DNA of 7,894 nucleotides, from the NCBI GenBank assembly GCA_022785155.1, contig JALFRH010000045.1, forward strand, positions 1-7,894, given 5' to 3'. The stretch is from Spirochaetales bacterium (GTDB taxonomy: Bacteria; Spirochaetota; Spirochaetia; Sphaerochaetales; Sphaerochaetaceae). The notes beneath the pieces were generated by a model. The model was given only the letters and a program-made list of their open reading frames with translations, was not told where the DNA came from and made no database searches. Shown in pieces: positions 1 to 5,655 of this stretch. Numbering within the stretch: position 1 is the first letter of the stretch; the number at the start of each line of letters is the position of its first letter. Made by a program: the position numbers and the translations under genes.

Positions 1-31
1 AATGGAAAGATACGAGAAGATGGTTGGCTGA
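1..31 (+). CDS. 3' end of an upstream gene, paralogous to the gene at 111-335 (partial)
   Basis: Reading from base 2, the codons give MERYEKMVG followed by TGA at 29-31. The neighbouring small gene ends in MERYEKMIG. The 31 bases differ from 305-335 at a single position (Val versus Ile codon), so this is very probably the tail of a second copy of the same gene or of the same C-terminal module. The rest lies outside the window, so its length and function cannot be judged. A strong hairpin (44-72) follows the stop codon. Confidence 0.6.
   Translation, partial: MERYEKMVG
1..31 (+). repeat. Direct repeat, copy 1 (pairs with 305-335)
   Basis: Thirty of 31 bases match 305-335, giving a repeat period of 304 bp. 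Similarity fades quickly after the stop codon, although both copies continue with a related CATCATCT/CATCTTCT stretch and then a hairpin. The left edge of the repeat is cut by the window, so its full length is unknown. Confidence 0.8.
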
Positions 32-43
32 CCATCATCATCT

Positions 44-72
44 ATGTGGGGGTGGTTAATTCATCCCCACAT
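44..72 (+). terminator. Hairpin after the upstream gene, possible terminator
   Basis: ATGTGGGG (44-51) pairs perfectly with CCCCACAT (65-72). G52-U64, U53-A63 and G54-C62 can extend the stem around a 7-base loop. It lies 12 bases after the stop codon at 29-31, where a terminator is expected. The bases that follow (TTGATTAG) are only a poor T-run, so it may be a weak or factor-assisted terminator, or a 3'-end stabiliser. Confidence 0.45.
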
Positions 73-98
73 TTGATTAGTTGTATCATCTGTTTCAT

Positions 99-103
99 GG
101 GAG
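99..103 (+). promoter_or_regulatory. Ribosome binding site fixing the start of the small gene at 111
   Basis: GGGAG lies 7 bases upstream of the ATG at 111. A longer in-frame reading would begin with TTG at 81, but that codon has no comparable site. I therefore start the gene at 111. Confidence 0.55.
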
Positions 104-110
104 TAACAAC

Positions 111-335
111 ATGGTGTCAATTTATCAAGAAAATATAAATAGAGCGGCAGCAGAAGCAGCAGAAAAGGCAGCAGCAGAGGCAACAAATAAGACAAGAGAA
201 GAAAGTGTCTTTGAAAATGCGCTTATTCTTTCAAAAAAGTACAACCGTTCTTTTTCTGATCTGCTTGATGATCTTGAGGTTTCTCCATCTTTTAAGGAGA
301 AGTTAATGGAAAGATACGAGAAGATGATTGGCTGA
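111..335 (+). CDS. Small alanine-rich helical protein, possibly a detached C-terminal tail of an Rpn/PD-(D/E)XK-type protein
   Basis: The predicted product has 74 residues. Residues about 12-28 are an alanine/glutamate-rich helix (repeats of the AAAEAAEKAAAEA kind). Residues about 34-74 look like a short two-helix tail ending in MERYEKMIG. No catalytic motif, signal peptide or membrane segment is visible. Ala/Glu-rich repeats followed by a short helical end occur at the C-terminus of many Rpn-family (PD-(D/E)XK recombination-promoting nuclease/transposase-like) proteins. That resemblance is a family-level impression, not a firm match. Because its 3' end is duplicated at 1-31, it may be a partial copy of the upstream gene that now has its own start and GGGAG site. 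It is separated from the operon by about 490 bp and is probably unrelated to it. Real translation is plausible but unproven. Confidence 0.5.
   Translation: MVSIYQENINRAAAEAAEKAAAEATNKTREESVFENALILSKKYNRSFSDLLDDLEVSPSFKEKLMERYEKMIG
305..335 (+). repeat. Direct repeat, copy 2 (pairs with 1-31)
   Basis: This is the second copy of the 31-base near-identical segment, forming the last nine codons and stop of the small gene at 111-335. The single difference from copy 1 changes Val to Ile. Coding conservation to the stop and divergence after it fits paralogous gene ends better than a noncoding repeat. Confidence 0.8.
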
Positions 336-348
336 TCATCTTCTGTAT

Positions 349-370
349 GGGATGAAATATCCCCGTTTTT
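349..370 (+). terminator. Probable intrinsic terminator of the small gene
   Basis: GGGAT (349-353) pairs with ATCCC (359-363) around a 5-base loop. A run of five T residues follows at 366-370. It lies 13 bases after the stop codon at 333-335. The stem is short, so the call is moderate. Confidence 0.45.
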
Positions 371-483
371 ATTCTGATTCAATGCAAAAAACGATATCTA
401 GTTTCATGATTATTGTTCTCTTCTTCTATTTTGTTATCAGAATAACCAATGAAAAATTTGGATATTTTTATTCTCTTACTAGG
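371..483. other. AT-rich intergenic spacer with no supported gene
   Basis: This AT-rich stretch between the small gene's terminator and the operon promoter region has no good ribosome binding site. A 60-codon reading that starts inside the small gene (328-510) has an unremarkable composition. I see no tRNA-like structure, repeat or operator-like palindrome. It may simply supply the AT-rich upstream region of the promoter at about 484-513. Confidence 0.5.
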
Positions 484-513
484 TTGACCTTTTCAATTCC
501 TTTGTGGTAATTA
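484..513 (+). promoter_or_regulatory. Candidate sigma-70-type promoter for the T-box operon
   Basis: TTGACC (484-489) is a good -35 match. A weak -10 candidate, TAATTA (508-513), follows after an 18-base spacer. Transcription would start near 520, just before the T-box Stem I sequences, which is the expected arrangement. The -10 is far from TATAAT, so the -35 and the position carry most of the support. Confidence 0.35.
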
Positions 514-615
514 AGGTTTAACGATTTTTTGAAAGGCTGCGACGAAGACGGCCAGGTAAGATAGCAAAAGCGAGCCGGGTATGGTGTGAGCCGGTTGCGA
601 AGGGACCTGATACCT

Positions 616-618
616 ATC
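616..618 (+). promoter_or_regulatory. Proposed T-box specifier codon ATC (isoleucine)
   Basis: The specifier lies on the 3' side of the Stem I internal loop, which here is bounded by CAGGT/ACCTG above and GAAG/CTTC below. The sequence after ATC, ACTTCCGAGC, aligns without gaps to the ATTCTTGAGC-type sequence I recall following the GGC specifier of the Bacillus subtilis glyQS leader. This places ATC in register and would recruit tRNA-Ile (GAU anticodon). The T-box bulge TGGT predicts discriminator base A, as in tRNA-Ile. Other triplets in the loop (CCT, CTA) fit the register less well. Confidence 0.7.
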
Positions 619-721
619 ACTTCCGAGCCGGAGGACAGAAAGCGAAAGCCAGTAGAGGCCTCCCGTGATTGCTGCGTTAATGCATACGGCTTGATGGAGC
701 CTGAGTGGCGTGAGAACGCAA

Positions 722-774
722 TTTGAGTGGTACCGCGGGTATTGTTCTTTTTATAGAAGAGGACTCGTCTCAAA
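722..774 (+). promoter_or_regulatory. T-box antiterminator
   Basis: TTTGAG (722-727) pairs perfectly with CTCAAA (769-774). The canonical seven-base bulge TGGTACC (728-734) follows, then GCG (735-737) pairs with CGT (766-768) to close the upper helix. The bulge's TGGT would pair with the ACCA end of uncharged tRNA. The 3' arm, CGTCTCAAA (766-774), is also the 5' arm of the terminator, so only one of the two structures can form. Confidence 0.88.
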
Positions 775-811
775 GAATTCTAAGGAAATTCTTTTGGGAC
801 GGGTTTTTTTT
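763..811 (+). terminator. Intrinsic terminator of the T-box leader
   Basis: The stem pairs ACT CGTCTC AAAGAATT on the 5' side (763-778) with AATTCTT T TGGGACG GGT on the 3' side (about 787-804), with one bulged T and a few G-U pairs. A run of eight T residues follows at 804-811. The 5' arm is shared with the antiterminator. When tRNA-Ile is charged this structure should form and stop transcription just before the first gene. Confidence 0.88.
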
Positions 812-815
812 ATTT

Positions 816-820
816 GGAGG
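816..820 (+). promoter_or_regulatory. Ribosome binding site fixing the start at 826
   Basis: GGAGG lies 5 bases upstream of the ATG at 826. A longer in-frame reading would begin at the TTG at 814, but that would put the ribosome binding site inside the coding sequence with nothing suitable upstream except the terminator T-run. The ATG at 826 is therefore the start. Confidence 0.85.
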
Positions 821-825
821 TAAAA

Positions 826-3093
826 ATGAAGACAGAGACAGCAAAAGGCCAACTCCTGGAAATCGCAGAAAGAATCAGAGATATGAGGGAGATCATGGGG
901 TATAGTGAAGCTGAAATGGCGGAGAAGACGGAAGTAAGTCTTGCCCTTTTCAAAGCTTATGAATCCGGAGAGGTGGATCTCCCCTTCACATTTATCCATA
1001 AATGTGCCTTGGCCTTTGGAATTGATATTACTGATCTTCTTGAGGGACGTTCTTCCACTCTTACATCCTACACTGTAACAAGAAAAGGTATGGGGCAGCA
1101 GACAGCAAAAGAAGCTGGAATAGATATCATGAATATGGCTCCCAAGTTCAAGAATAAGCTTGCAGAACCATATTGGGTAAGATATGAATACTCCGATGAA
1201 TTGCAGCATCAGCCAATCCACTTGACCAAGCACTCTGGACAGGAGTTTGACTTGGTTCTCTCCGGCGCTCTCATGGTACAGGTAGGTTCCAACAAGGAAG
1301 TGCTTCATGAAGGTGACAGCATCTATTACAACTCATCCACCCCTCATGGAATGATCGCTGTAGAGGGAAAAGACTGTGTCTTCTGTGCAGTAGTCATGAA
1401 TGGAGAAGATAGTGAAGAGTACTCCATGAAGACATCAATCGCTCCAATTCCTCCATCAAGAAAGCTTCTATGCGAGAAGTTCGTTGAGTGCAAAGAAGAT
1501 GAAAACGGAGTATTGCAGAGCGTTGAGTTCAAGAATACAGACTCCTTCAACTTCGGTTTCGATGTGGTGGATGCAATTGCTGAAAAATACCCTGAGAAAC
1601 TTGCAATGATCCACTTGGACAAAAACAAGGTTGAACGTAGATTCACGTTCCTGGATATAAAGAAGGAAAGTGCTAGATGCGCCAACTATTTCCTTTCCCT
1701 CGGAATCAAGAAGGGAGATAAAGTAATGCTTGTCCTCAAGCGCCACTATCAGTTCTGGTTTGCAATGATCGCCCTCCATAAAATCGGAGCAATTGCAATT
1801 CCTGCAACTTATCAGCTTAGAGAGCATGACTTTGTATATAGGTTCAATGCTGCTGGCGTCAGCGCAATCCTCTGTACCTCCGATGGAGACTGTGCCGATA
1901 TCGTGGATAGAGTCCAGGGCGAATGTCCTACACTGAACCTTAAGGTACTTGTAGGTGGAAAGAAGGAAGGATGGAGGGACTTCGATGCAGAATACGGCTT
2001 CTTCAAGAGCTCCTTCCGCCGCACCCCGGATACTCCAAGCGGAGATGAGCCAGCCCTCATGTTCTTCTCCTCAGGAACCACAGGAAACCCAAAGATGGTA
2101 GAGCATAAGCATACTTATGGCCTTGGCCACTTCCTTACAGCCAGATATTGGCATAACTGTGAGCCTGACGGCCTCCATTTCACAATCTCAGACACCGGTT
2201 GGGGTAAGTCTCTTTGGGGTAAGCTTTATGGACAATGGATGTGTGAAGGAGCTGTCTTCGTATATGACTTCGAAAGATTCCAGGCCCAGGATCTTCTCCC
2301 GCTCTTTGCCAAGTATCAGATCACGACATTCTGTGCTCCTCCTACAATGTTGAGAATGATGATCAAGGAAGACCTTTCAAAATACGATTTCTCATCGGTA
2401 CGCCATATGACAACTGCAGGAGAGGCCTTGAATCCAGAAGTCGCAATGCAGTTCAAGAAGGCTACAGGCCTTGAGATCATGGAAGGCTTCGGCCAGACAG
2501 AAACAACCCTAACTGTAGGAAACTTCAGAGGAACCAAGGTCAAACTTGGATCCATGGGTAAGCCAAGTCCTCAGTATAAGGTGAAGATTGTGGATCCTGA
2601 CGGAGTTGAAGTTGCCACAGGTGAAACAGGAGAAATCGTAGTGGATATCAGGGAAGGATCTCCTGTAGGACTCTTTACAGAGTATTACAGGGATAAGGAA
2701 AAGACAGATGAAGCCATCCACGATGGTTTCTATCATACCGGCGACACAGCTTGGCGTGACGAAGACGGATACTACTTCTATGTGGGTAGGGTGGATGATA
2801 TCATCAAGAGCAGTGGATATCGTATCGGACCATTCGAAGTCGAGAGTGTAATTATGGAATTGCCTTATGTCCTTGAATGCGGTGTATCTGCTTGTCCTGA
2901 TCCTGTGAGAGGCCAGGTTGTAAAGGCTTCCATCGTCTTGACCAAAGGCACAGAGCCTACTGAAGAACTGAAGAAGGAAATCCAGAACTACGTCAAGGCC
3001 CATACTGCTCCATACAAATATCCAAGAGTCGTTGTATTCAGAGATGAACTGCCGAAGACTATAAGTGGTAAGATCAGGAGGAATGCACTTTAA
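826..3093 (+). CDS. XRE-family HTH / cupin / acyl-CoA synthetase fusion protein, probably branched-chain (2-methylbutyryl-type) acyl-CoA synthetase
   Basis: The 755-residue product has three parts. Residues about 12-75 are a XRE-type helix-turn-helix (IAERIRDMREIMGYSEAEMA onwards, with a LFKAYESGE recognition helix). Residues about 126-192 are a small cupin, with H/E residues in KHSGQEFD, the G.L.V.VG strand and EGDSIYYNSSTPHG. Residues about 240-755 are a full AMP-forming acyl-CoA synthetase, with phosphate loop SSGTTGNPK (415-423), GFGQTETT (554-561), YHTGD (636-640), DDIIKSSGYRIGPFEVE (657-673) and catalytic Lys749 in SGKIRR. The synthetase should convert a carboxylate, ATP and CoA to acyl-CoA, AMP and pyrophosphate. 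Its DTGWGKSLWGK region resembles the medium-chain group that includes the Methanosarcina acetivorans enzyme reported to prefer 2-methylbutyrate; this is recall, not a search. XRE-cupin proteins are usually separate regulators, so the fusion may sense a substrate or regulate DNA. It is the first gene after the T-box, and its stop overlaps the next start (TAATG). The domain calls are secure; the substrate is inferred. Confidence 0.93.
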   Translation: MKTETAKGQLLEIAERIRDMREIMGYSEAEMAEKTEVSLALFKAYESGEVDLPFTFIHKCALAFGIDITDLLEGRSSTLTSYTVTRKGMGQQTAKEAGIDIMNMAPKFKNKLAEPYWVRYEYSDELQHQPIHLTKHSGQEFDLVLSGALMVQVGSNKEVLHEGDSIYYNSSTPHGMIAVEGKDCVFCAVVMNGEDSEEYSMKTSIAPIPPSRKLLCEKFVECKEDENGVLQSVEFKNTDSFNFGFDVVDAIAEKYPEKLAMIHLDKNKVERRFTFLDIKKESARCANYFLSLGIKKGDKVMLVLKRHYQFWFAMIALHKIGAIAIPATYQLREHDFVYRFNAAGVSAILCTSDGDCADIVDRVQGECPTLNLKVLVGGKKEGWRDFDAEYGFFKSSFRRTPDTPSGDEPALMFFSSGTTGNPKMVEHKHTYGLGHFLTARYWHNCEPDGLHFTISDTGWGKSLWGKLYGQWMCEGAVFVYDFERFQAQDLLPLFAKYQITTFCAPPTMLRMMIKEDLSKYDFSSVRHMTTAGEALNPEVAMQFKKATGLEIMEGFGQTETTLTVGNFRGTKVKLGSMGKPSPQYKVKIVDPDGVEVATGETGEIVVDIREGSPVGLFTEYYRDKEKTDEAIHDGFYHTGDTAWRDEDGYYFYVGRVDDIIKSSGYRIGPFEVESVIMELPYVLECGVSACPDPVRGQVVKASIVLTKGTEPTEELKKEIQNYVKAHTAPYKYPRVVVFRDELPKTISGKIRRNAL

Positions 3094-3884
3094 TGAAGGT
3101 GTCATCGATTCAAATGGATATGGTTTTTTCATCACCCGATGAGAACTACAGAAAGGCGGAGGAACTCATAAGAAAAGCTGTCAAAGACAATGCTCCTGAT
3201 ACAGTTGTATTGCCTGAAACTTGGAATTTGGGTTTTTTTCCAAGAGAAAATCTATATGCTCTTGCAGATAAAGAAGGGGAGAGGACCAAGTCCCTCCTCT
3301 CTTCTCTTTCAAAAGAGCTTTCCGTGAATATTGTGGGAGGCTCTGTTGTCAGAACCGACGGGGAGGATGTAAAGAATACTTCTTATGTCTATTCCCGTTC
3401 CGGAGAGCTTGTGGCCTCCTATGATAAGACACACCTCTTTTCTCCGATGGATGAAGACAAATACTTCAAAAAGGGGGATCATCTTTCCCTTTTTACACTG
3501 GATGGAGTAAAGTGCGGTGTCATAATCTGCTACGATATCAGATTCCCTGAACTGGTAAGGACCATGGCCCTCAAGGGAATGGATGTCTTATTTGTAGTAT
3601 CCCAGTGGCCTAAGGTAAGGATACCTCACCTGATGACGCTGACAAGAACAAGAGCCGTGGAGAACCAGATGTATCTTGTCCTCTCGAACTCTGCAGGAAG
3701 GGCAGGGGAGACACAATATGGAGGATCTTCCATTATTCTTTCGCCTTGGGGTGAAGTATTGGCTTCACTAGAAGGGGAAAAAGAATATATTATTACAGCA
3801 ACTCTAGACATGAGCGTGGTTTCTGACATTAGGAATTCAATAAATGTATTTTCAGACAGACGCCCGGAGCTATACAATATCTAG
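3093..3884 (+). CDS. Carbon-nitrogen hydrolase (nitrilase superfamily), omega-amidase-like
   Basis: The 263-residue product has the full nitrilase-superfamily catalytic set: Glu42 in LPETWN, Lys112 in DKTHLF, and nucleophile Cys146 in ICYDIRFPE. A second conserved Glu (Glu190) lies in RTRAVEN. The length and the CYDIRFPE signature suit the amidase branch (Nit2/YafV omega-amidases), which hydrolyse 2-oxoglutaramate or 2-oxosuccinamate to the dicarboxylic 2-oxoacid and ammonia. No signal peptide is visible, so it is cytosolic. The start codon overlaps the previous stop by one base (TAATG), and AGGAGG at 3076-3081 lies 11 bases upstream, inside the synthetase gene. It sits directly before an aminotransferase. 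Omega-amidases typically partner glutamine-using transaminases, so it may remove the product when glutamine is the amino donor. Codon choice looks less refined than in the flanking enzymes (more ATA and TTT, and a run of seven T near 3233). A different amide or nitrile substrate is possible. Confidence 0.88.
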   Translation: MKVSSIQMDMVFSSPDENYRKAEELIRKAVKDNAPDTVVLPETWNLGFFPRENLYALADKEGERTKSLLSSLSKELSVNIVGGSVVRTDGEDVKNTSYVYSRSGELVASYDKTHLFSPMDEDKYFKKGDHLSLFTLDGVKCGVIICYDIRFPELVRTMALKGMDVLFVVSQWPKVRIPHLMTLTRTRAVENQMYLVLSNSAGRAGETQYGGSSIILSPWGEVLASLEGEKEYIITATLDMSVVSDIRNSINVFSDRRPELYNI

Positions 3885-3913
3885 AAAAAATTGTGCGTTA
3901 AGGAGAAAAATAT

Positions 3914-5008
3914 ATGGATTACAATTTCCCAGTAGTGAGAACGACACATCCAAAGGCAAGACCTGTAGATGAAACAAAACTTGGATTTGCCAAGTATTTT
4001 ACAGACCACATGTTCGCAATGGATTGGGATGAAGGCCTTGGCTGGCATGACGGAAGAGTGGTACCACATGAACCACTTCTGATTGAACCTGCTTCTTGTG
4101 TCCTCCATTACGCCCAGATGATGTTCGAAGGTATGAAGGCATATCGCACGGCAGATGGCGAGATCCAGATCTTCAGACCAGACATGAACGTCAAGAGAAT
4201 GGCTCGTACCTGCGAAAGAATGTGTATTCCTGAGCTCCCTGAGGATCTCTTGGTCGCAGCAGTAAGGGCAGTCATCAAGGAAGATATCGACTGGGTTCCA
4301 AAGGCACCTGGAACAGCTCTTTATGTCAGACCATTCATTTTCGGTGATGAAGTATCTTTCTCAGTACTTCCGGCAAAGCACTACAGATTCCTCATTATCC
4401 TCAGCCCTACAGGAAGCTATTATGCAGCCAATGACAAGGGTCTCCATCCTACAAGAATCTTCGTACAGGATAAGTATATCCGTGCAGCAAAGGGTGGTAC
4501 AGGATATGCAAAGGTAGGTGGTAACTACGGTGGTGGAATGAGAGCCAGCCAGGATGCCATCAAGTACAATTGCAAGGACGTATTGTGGTTGGATGCACAG
4601 GAGCATAAGTATGTGGAGGAAATCGGAACATCCAACGCTTTCTTCAAGATTGACGGGGAAGTCATCACAGCTCCGCTTGACAGCGGTACAATCCTTCCTG
4701 GCATCACCCGTGACTCAGTCATCCAGCTTTTGAAGAGATGGGGTGTTCCTGTAAGCGAGAGAAAGCTCAGCATCGATGAAATCGAAGAAGCAAGCAAGAA
4801 CGGAAAGCTTGAAGAAATCTTCGCTTCAGGTACAGCGGCAGTCATTTCTCCTATCGGTACTCTCTGTGTCGAAGGCGAAGACTTTGTCGTAGGAGACGGA
4901 AACGTAGGTCCTCTTGCCCAGAAGCTCTATGATAACATCTATGGCATGCAGACAGGTAAAGTTGAAGACTACATGGGTTGGGTTTACCCACTGGGCCTCA
5001 AGGCATGA
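3914..5008 (+). CDS. ilvE: Branched-chain amino acid aminotransferase (fold-type IV, eukaryote/Bacillus-like group)
   Basis: The 364-residue product interconverts isoleucine, valine or leucine and their 2-oxoacids using pyridoxal phosphate. Diagnostic stretches are the MMFEGMKAYR region (69-78), RPDMNVKRMARTC (88-100), LYVRPFIFG (136-144), the presumed PLP lysine Lys200 in YAKVGGNYG, EEIGTSNAFF (235-244), LPGITRDSV (261-269) and EIFASGTAAVISPIG (301-315). The length matches the larger BCAT group of about 355-365 residues rather than the shorter E. coli IlvE. The gene follows a 29-bp gap with AGGAG at 3901-3905, 8 bases before the ATG; no terminator or promoter is evident there. In this context it would make isoleucine from 3-methyl-2-oxopentanoate. 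The final codons overlap the next gene (ATGA). Confidence 0.95.
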   Translation: MDYNFPVVRTTHPKARPVDETKLGFAKYFTDHMFAMDWDEGLGWHDGRVVPHEPLLIEPASCVLHYAQMMFEGMKAYRTADGEIQIFRPDMNVKRMARTCERMCIPELPEDLLVAAVRAVIKEDIDWVPKAPGTALYVRPFIFGDEVSFSVLPAKHYRFLIILSPTGSYYAANDKGLHPTRIFVQDKYIRAAKGGTGYAKVGGNYGGGMRASQDAIKYNCKDVLWLDAQEHKYVEEIGTSNAFFKIDGEVITAPLDSGTILPGITRDSVIQLLKRWGVPVSERKLSIDEIEEASKNGKLEEIFASGTAAVISPIGTLCVEGEDFVVGDGNVGPLAQKLYDNIYGMQTGKVEDYMGWVYPLGLKA

Positions 5009-5646
5009 AGAGATTGACCCTCTTTTTGGGGCACTACGGTTCTGGTAAGACCAATCTGGCTGTAAACTGGGCCTTGAATATGGCTGCAGACGGGAAAAGT
5101 GTTGAAATAGCCGACTTGGATATCGTCAACCCATATTTCAGGACCAAAGACAGCCAAAATGAATTGGAGAAGGCGGGAGTGAAGGTGATAGCCCTTCCTT
5201 TCGCCAACTCAAGCGTAGACCTCCCCTCCATCCCCAGCCAGGCCTATGGTCTTGTTGAAGACAAATCAAGATATGGTATCCTGGATATTGGAGGAGATGA
5301 GAGAGGCGCATATGCATTGGGACGTTTCTCCCCATATATAAGGGAAGAAAACGACTACGATATGTTCTATGTAGTGAACTTTCATCGTCCCCTTACAAGA
5401 AATGCAGAGGATGCATACTATTGTATGAAAGAGATAGAAGTCGCCTCAGGCCTGGCATTCACCGGGATAATCAATAACTCTAACTTGGGAGCCGAAACTA
5501 CTTTGGAAACCATAACAGAGACCTATGGGGAAGCTGAAAAGCTATCGGGGCTCAGCAATATTCCTATTGTTGCCGTTACAGCTGAAAAGAGTATTGCTAC
5601 TTCGGAAATGGTTGCTTTGAATCTACAAAAGAGGATTTTTGACTAA
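5005..5646 (+). CDS. P-loop NTPase of unknown role (SIMIBI/MinD-CooC-like) in the oxidoreductase operon
   Basis: The 213-residue product begins with a Walker A motif, GHYGSGKT (9-16), close to the N-terminus. It continues with ADLDIVNPYFR (37-47), placed like the switch I aspartates of ParA/MinD/CooC-type ATPases, and LDIGGDERG (93-101), placed like the DxGG Walker B/switch II. NNSN (157-160) may contact the base. No DNA-binding, metal-binding or membrane segment is visible. I start it at the ATG at 5005, which overlaps the ilvE stop in an ATGA junction. An earlier TTG at 4978 lies within ilvE and lacks a site. Immediate linkage to the ferredoxin and oxidoreductase subunits suggests a role in maturation, cofactor loading or energising of that enzyme, as CooC-like ATPases do for other metalloenzymes. 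That role is inference only; the family function is unknown to me. Confidence 0.85.
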   Translation: MKRLTLFLGHYGSGKTNLAVNWALNMAADGKSVEIADLDIVNPYFRTKDSQNELEKAGVKVIALPFANSSVDLPSIPSQAYGLVEDKSRYGILDIGGDERGAYALGRFSPYIREENDYDMFYVVNFHRPLTRNAEDAYYCMKEIEVASGLAFTGIINNSNLGAETTLETITETYGEAEKLSGLSNIPIVAVTAEKSIATSEMVALNLQKRIFD

Positions 5647-5655
5647 GAGGAAAAA

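Larger units (their letters stand above)
520..811 (+). promoter_or_regulatory. T-box riboswitch leader, probably responding to uncharged tRNA-Ile
   Basis: This is a complete transcriptional T-box leader, an RNA that binds uncharged tRNA and then prevents termination. Stem I can be traced. GAAG (544-547) pairs with CTTC (620-623) at the base, CAGGT (553-557) with ACCTG (605-609) above the specifier loop, and GCAA (564-567) with TTGC (595-598). The distal part carries the GCGAGCCGG...GGTGTGAGCCGG pattern typical of the tRNA-elbow-binding end. Stem II/III sequences follow, then the T-box element TGGTACCGCG at 728-737. The antiterminator and terminator are mutually exclusive (see those entries). 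It precedes the acyl-CoA synthetase fusion and probably controls all the genes to the window's right edge, because no other terminator or large gap follows. The start of the leader depends on a weak promoter call. Confidence 0.93.

Noticed and set aside
328..510. Plus-strand 60-codon frame after the small gene
   Set aside because: It begins inside the small gene without a ribosome binding site and runs through a likely terminator. I leave it as chance.
605..615. Alternative specifier triplets (ACC, CTG, CCT) in the same strand of Stem I
   Set aside because: ACC and CTG are used in the CAGGT/ACCTG helix, and CCT is out of register with the sequence that normally follows a specifier.
468..773. 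Minus-strand open frame of 101 codons across the leader
   Set aside because: The region is fully explained as a structured T-box RNA on the + strand, and the translation has no recognisable features.
814..825. TTG start 12 bases upstream for the fusion protein
   Set aside because: GGAGG at 816-820 fits the ATG at 826, and the TTG would sit just after the terminator T-run with no site.
723..905. Short plus-strand frame crossing the T-box and terminator
   Set aside because: It starts inside the T-box element and runs through the terminator in a frame different from the downstream gene. There is no sign of a leader peptide; control is explained by tRNA sensing.
751..1308. Minus-strand open frame of 185 codons
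   Set aside because: It overlaps the terminator and the XRE-cupin coding region, and shows no family motif.
2509..3135. Minus-strand open frame of 208 codons opposite the synthetase gene
   Set aside because: It mirrors the codon pattern of a well-supported gene with intact catalytic motifs, has no recognisable domain and no convincing ribosome binding site.
3093..3884. Reading the hydrolase as a true nitrilase
   Set aside because: The CYDIRFPE signature, length and aminotransferase neighbour fit the amidase branch of the superfamily better.
4978..5004. TTG start inside ilvE for the P-loop NTPase
   Set aside because: The ATG at 5005 makes the standard ATGA overlap and puts Walker A at the usual distance from the N-terminus.
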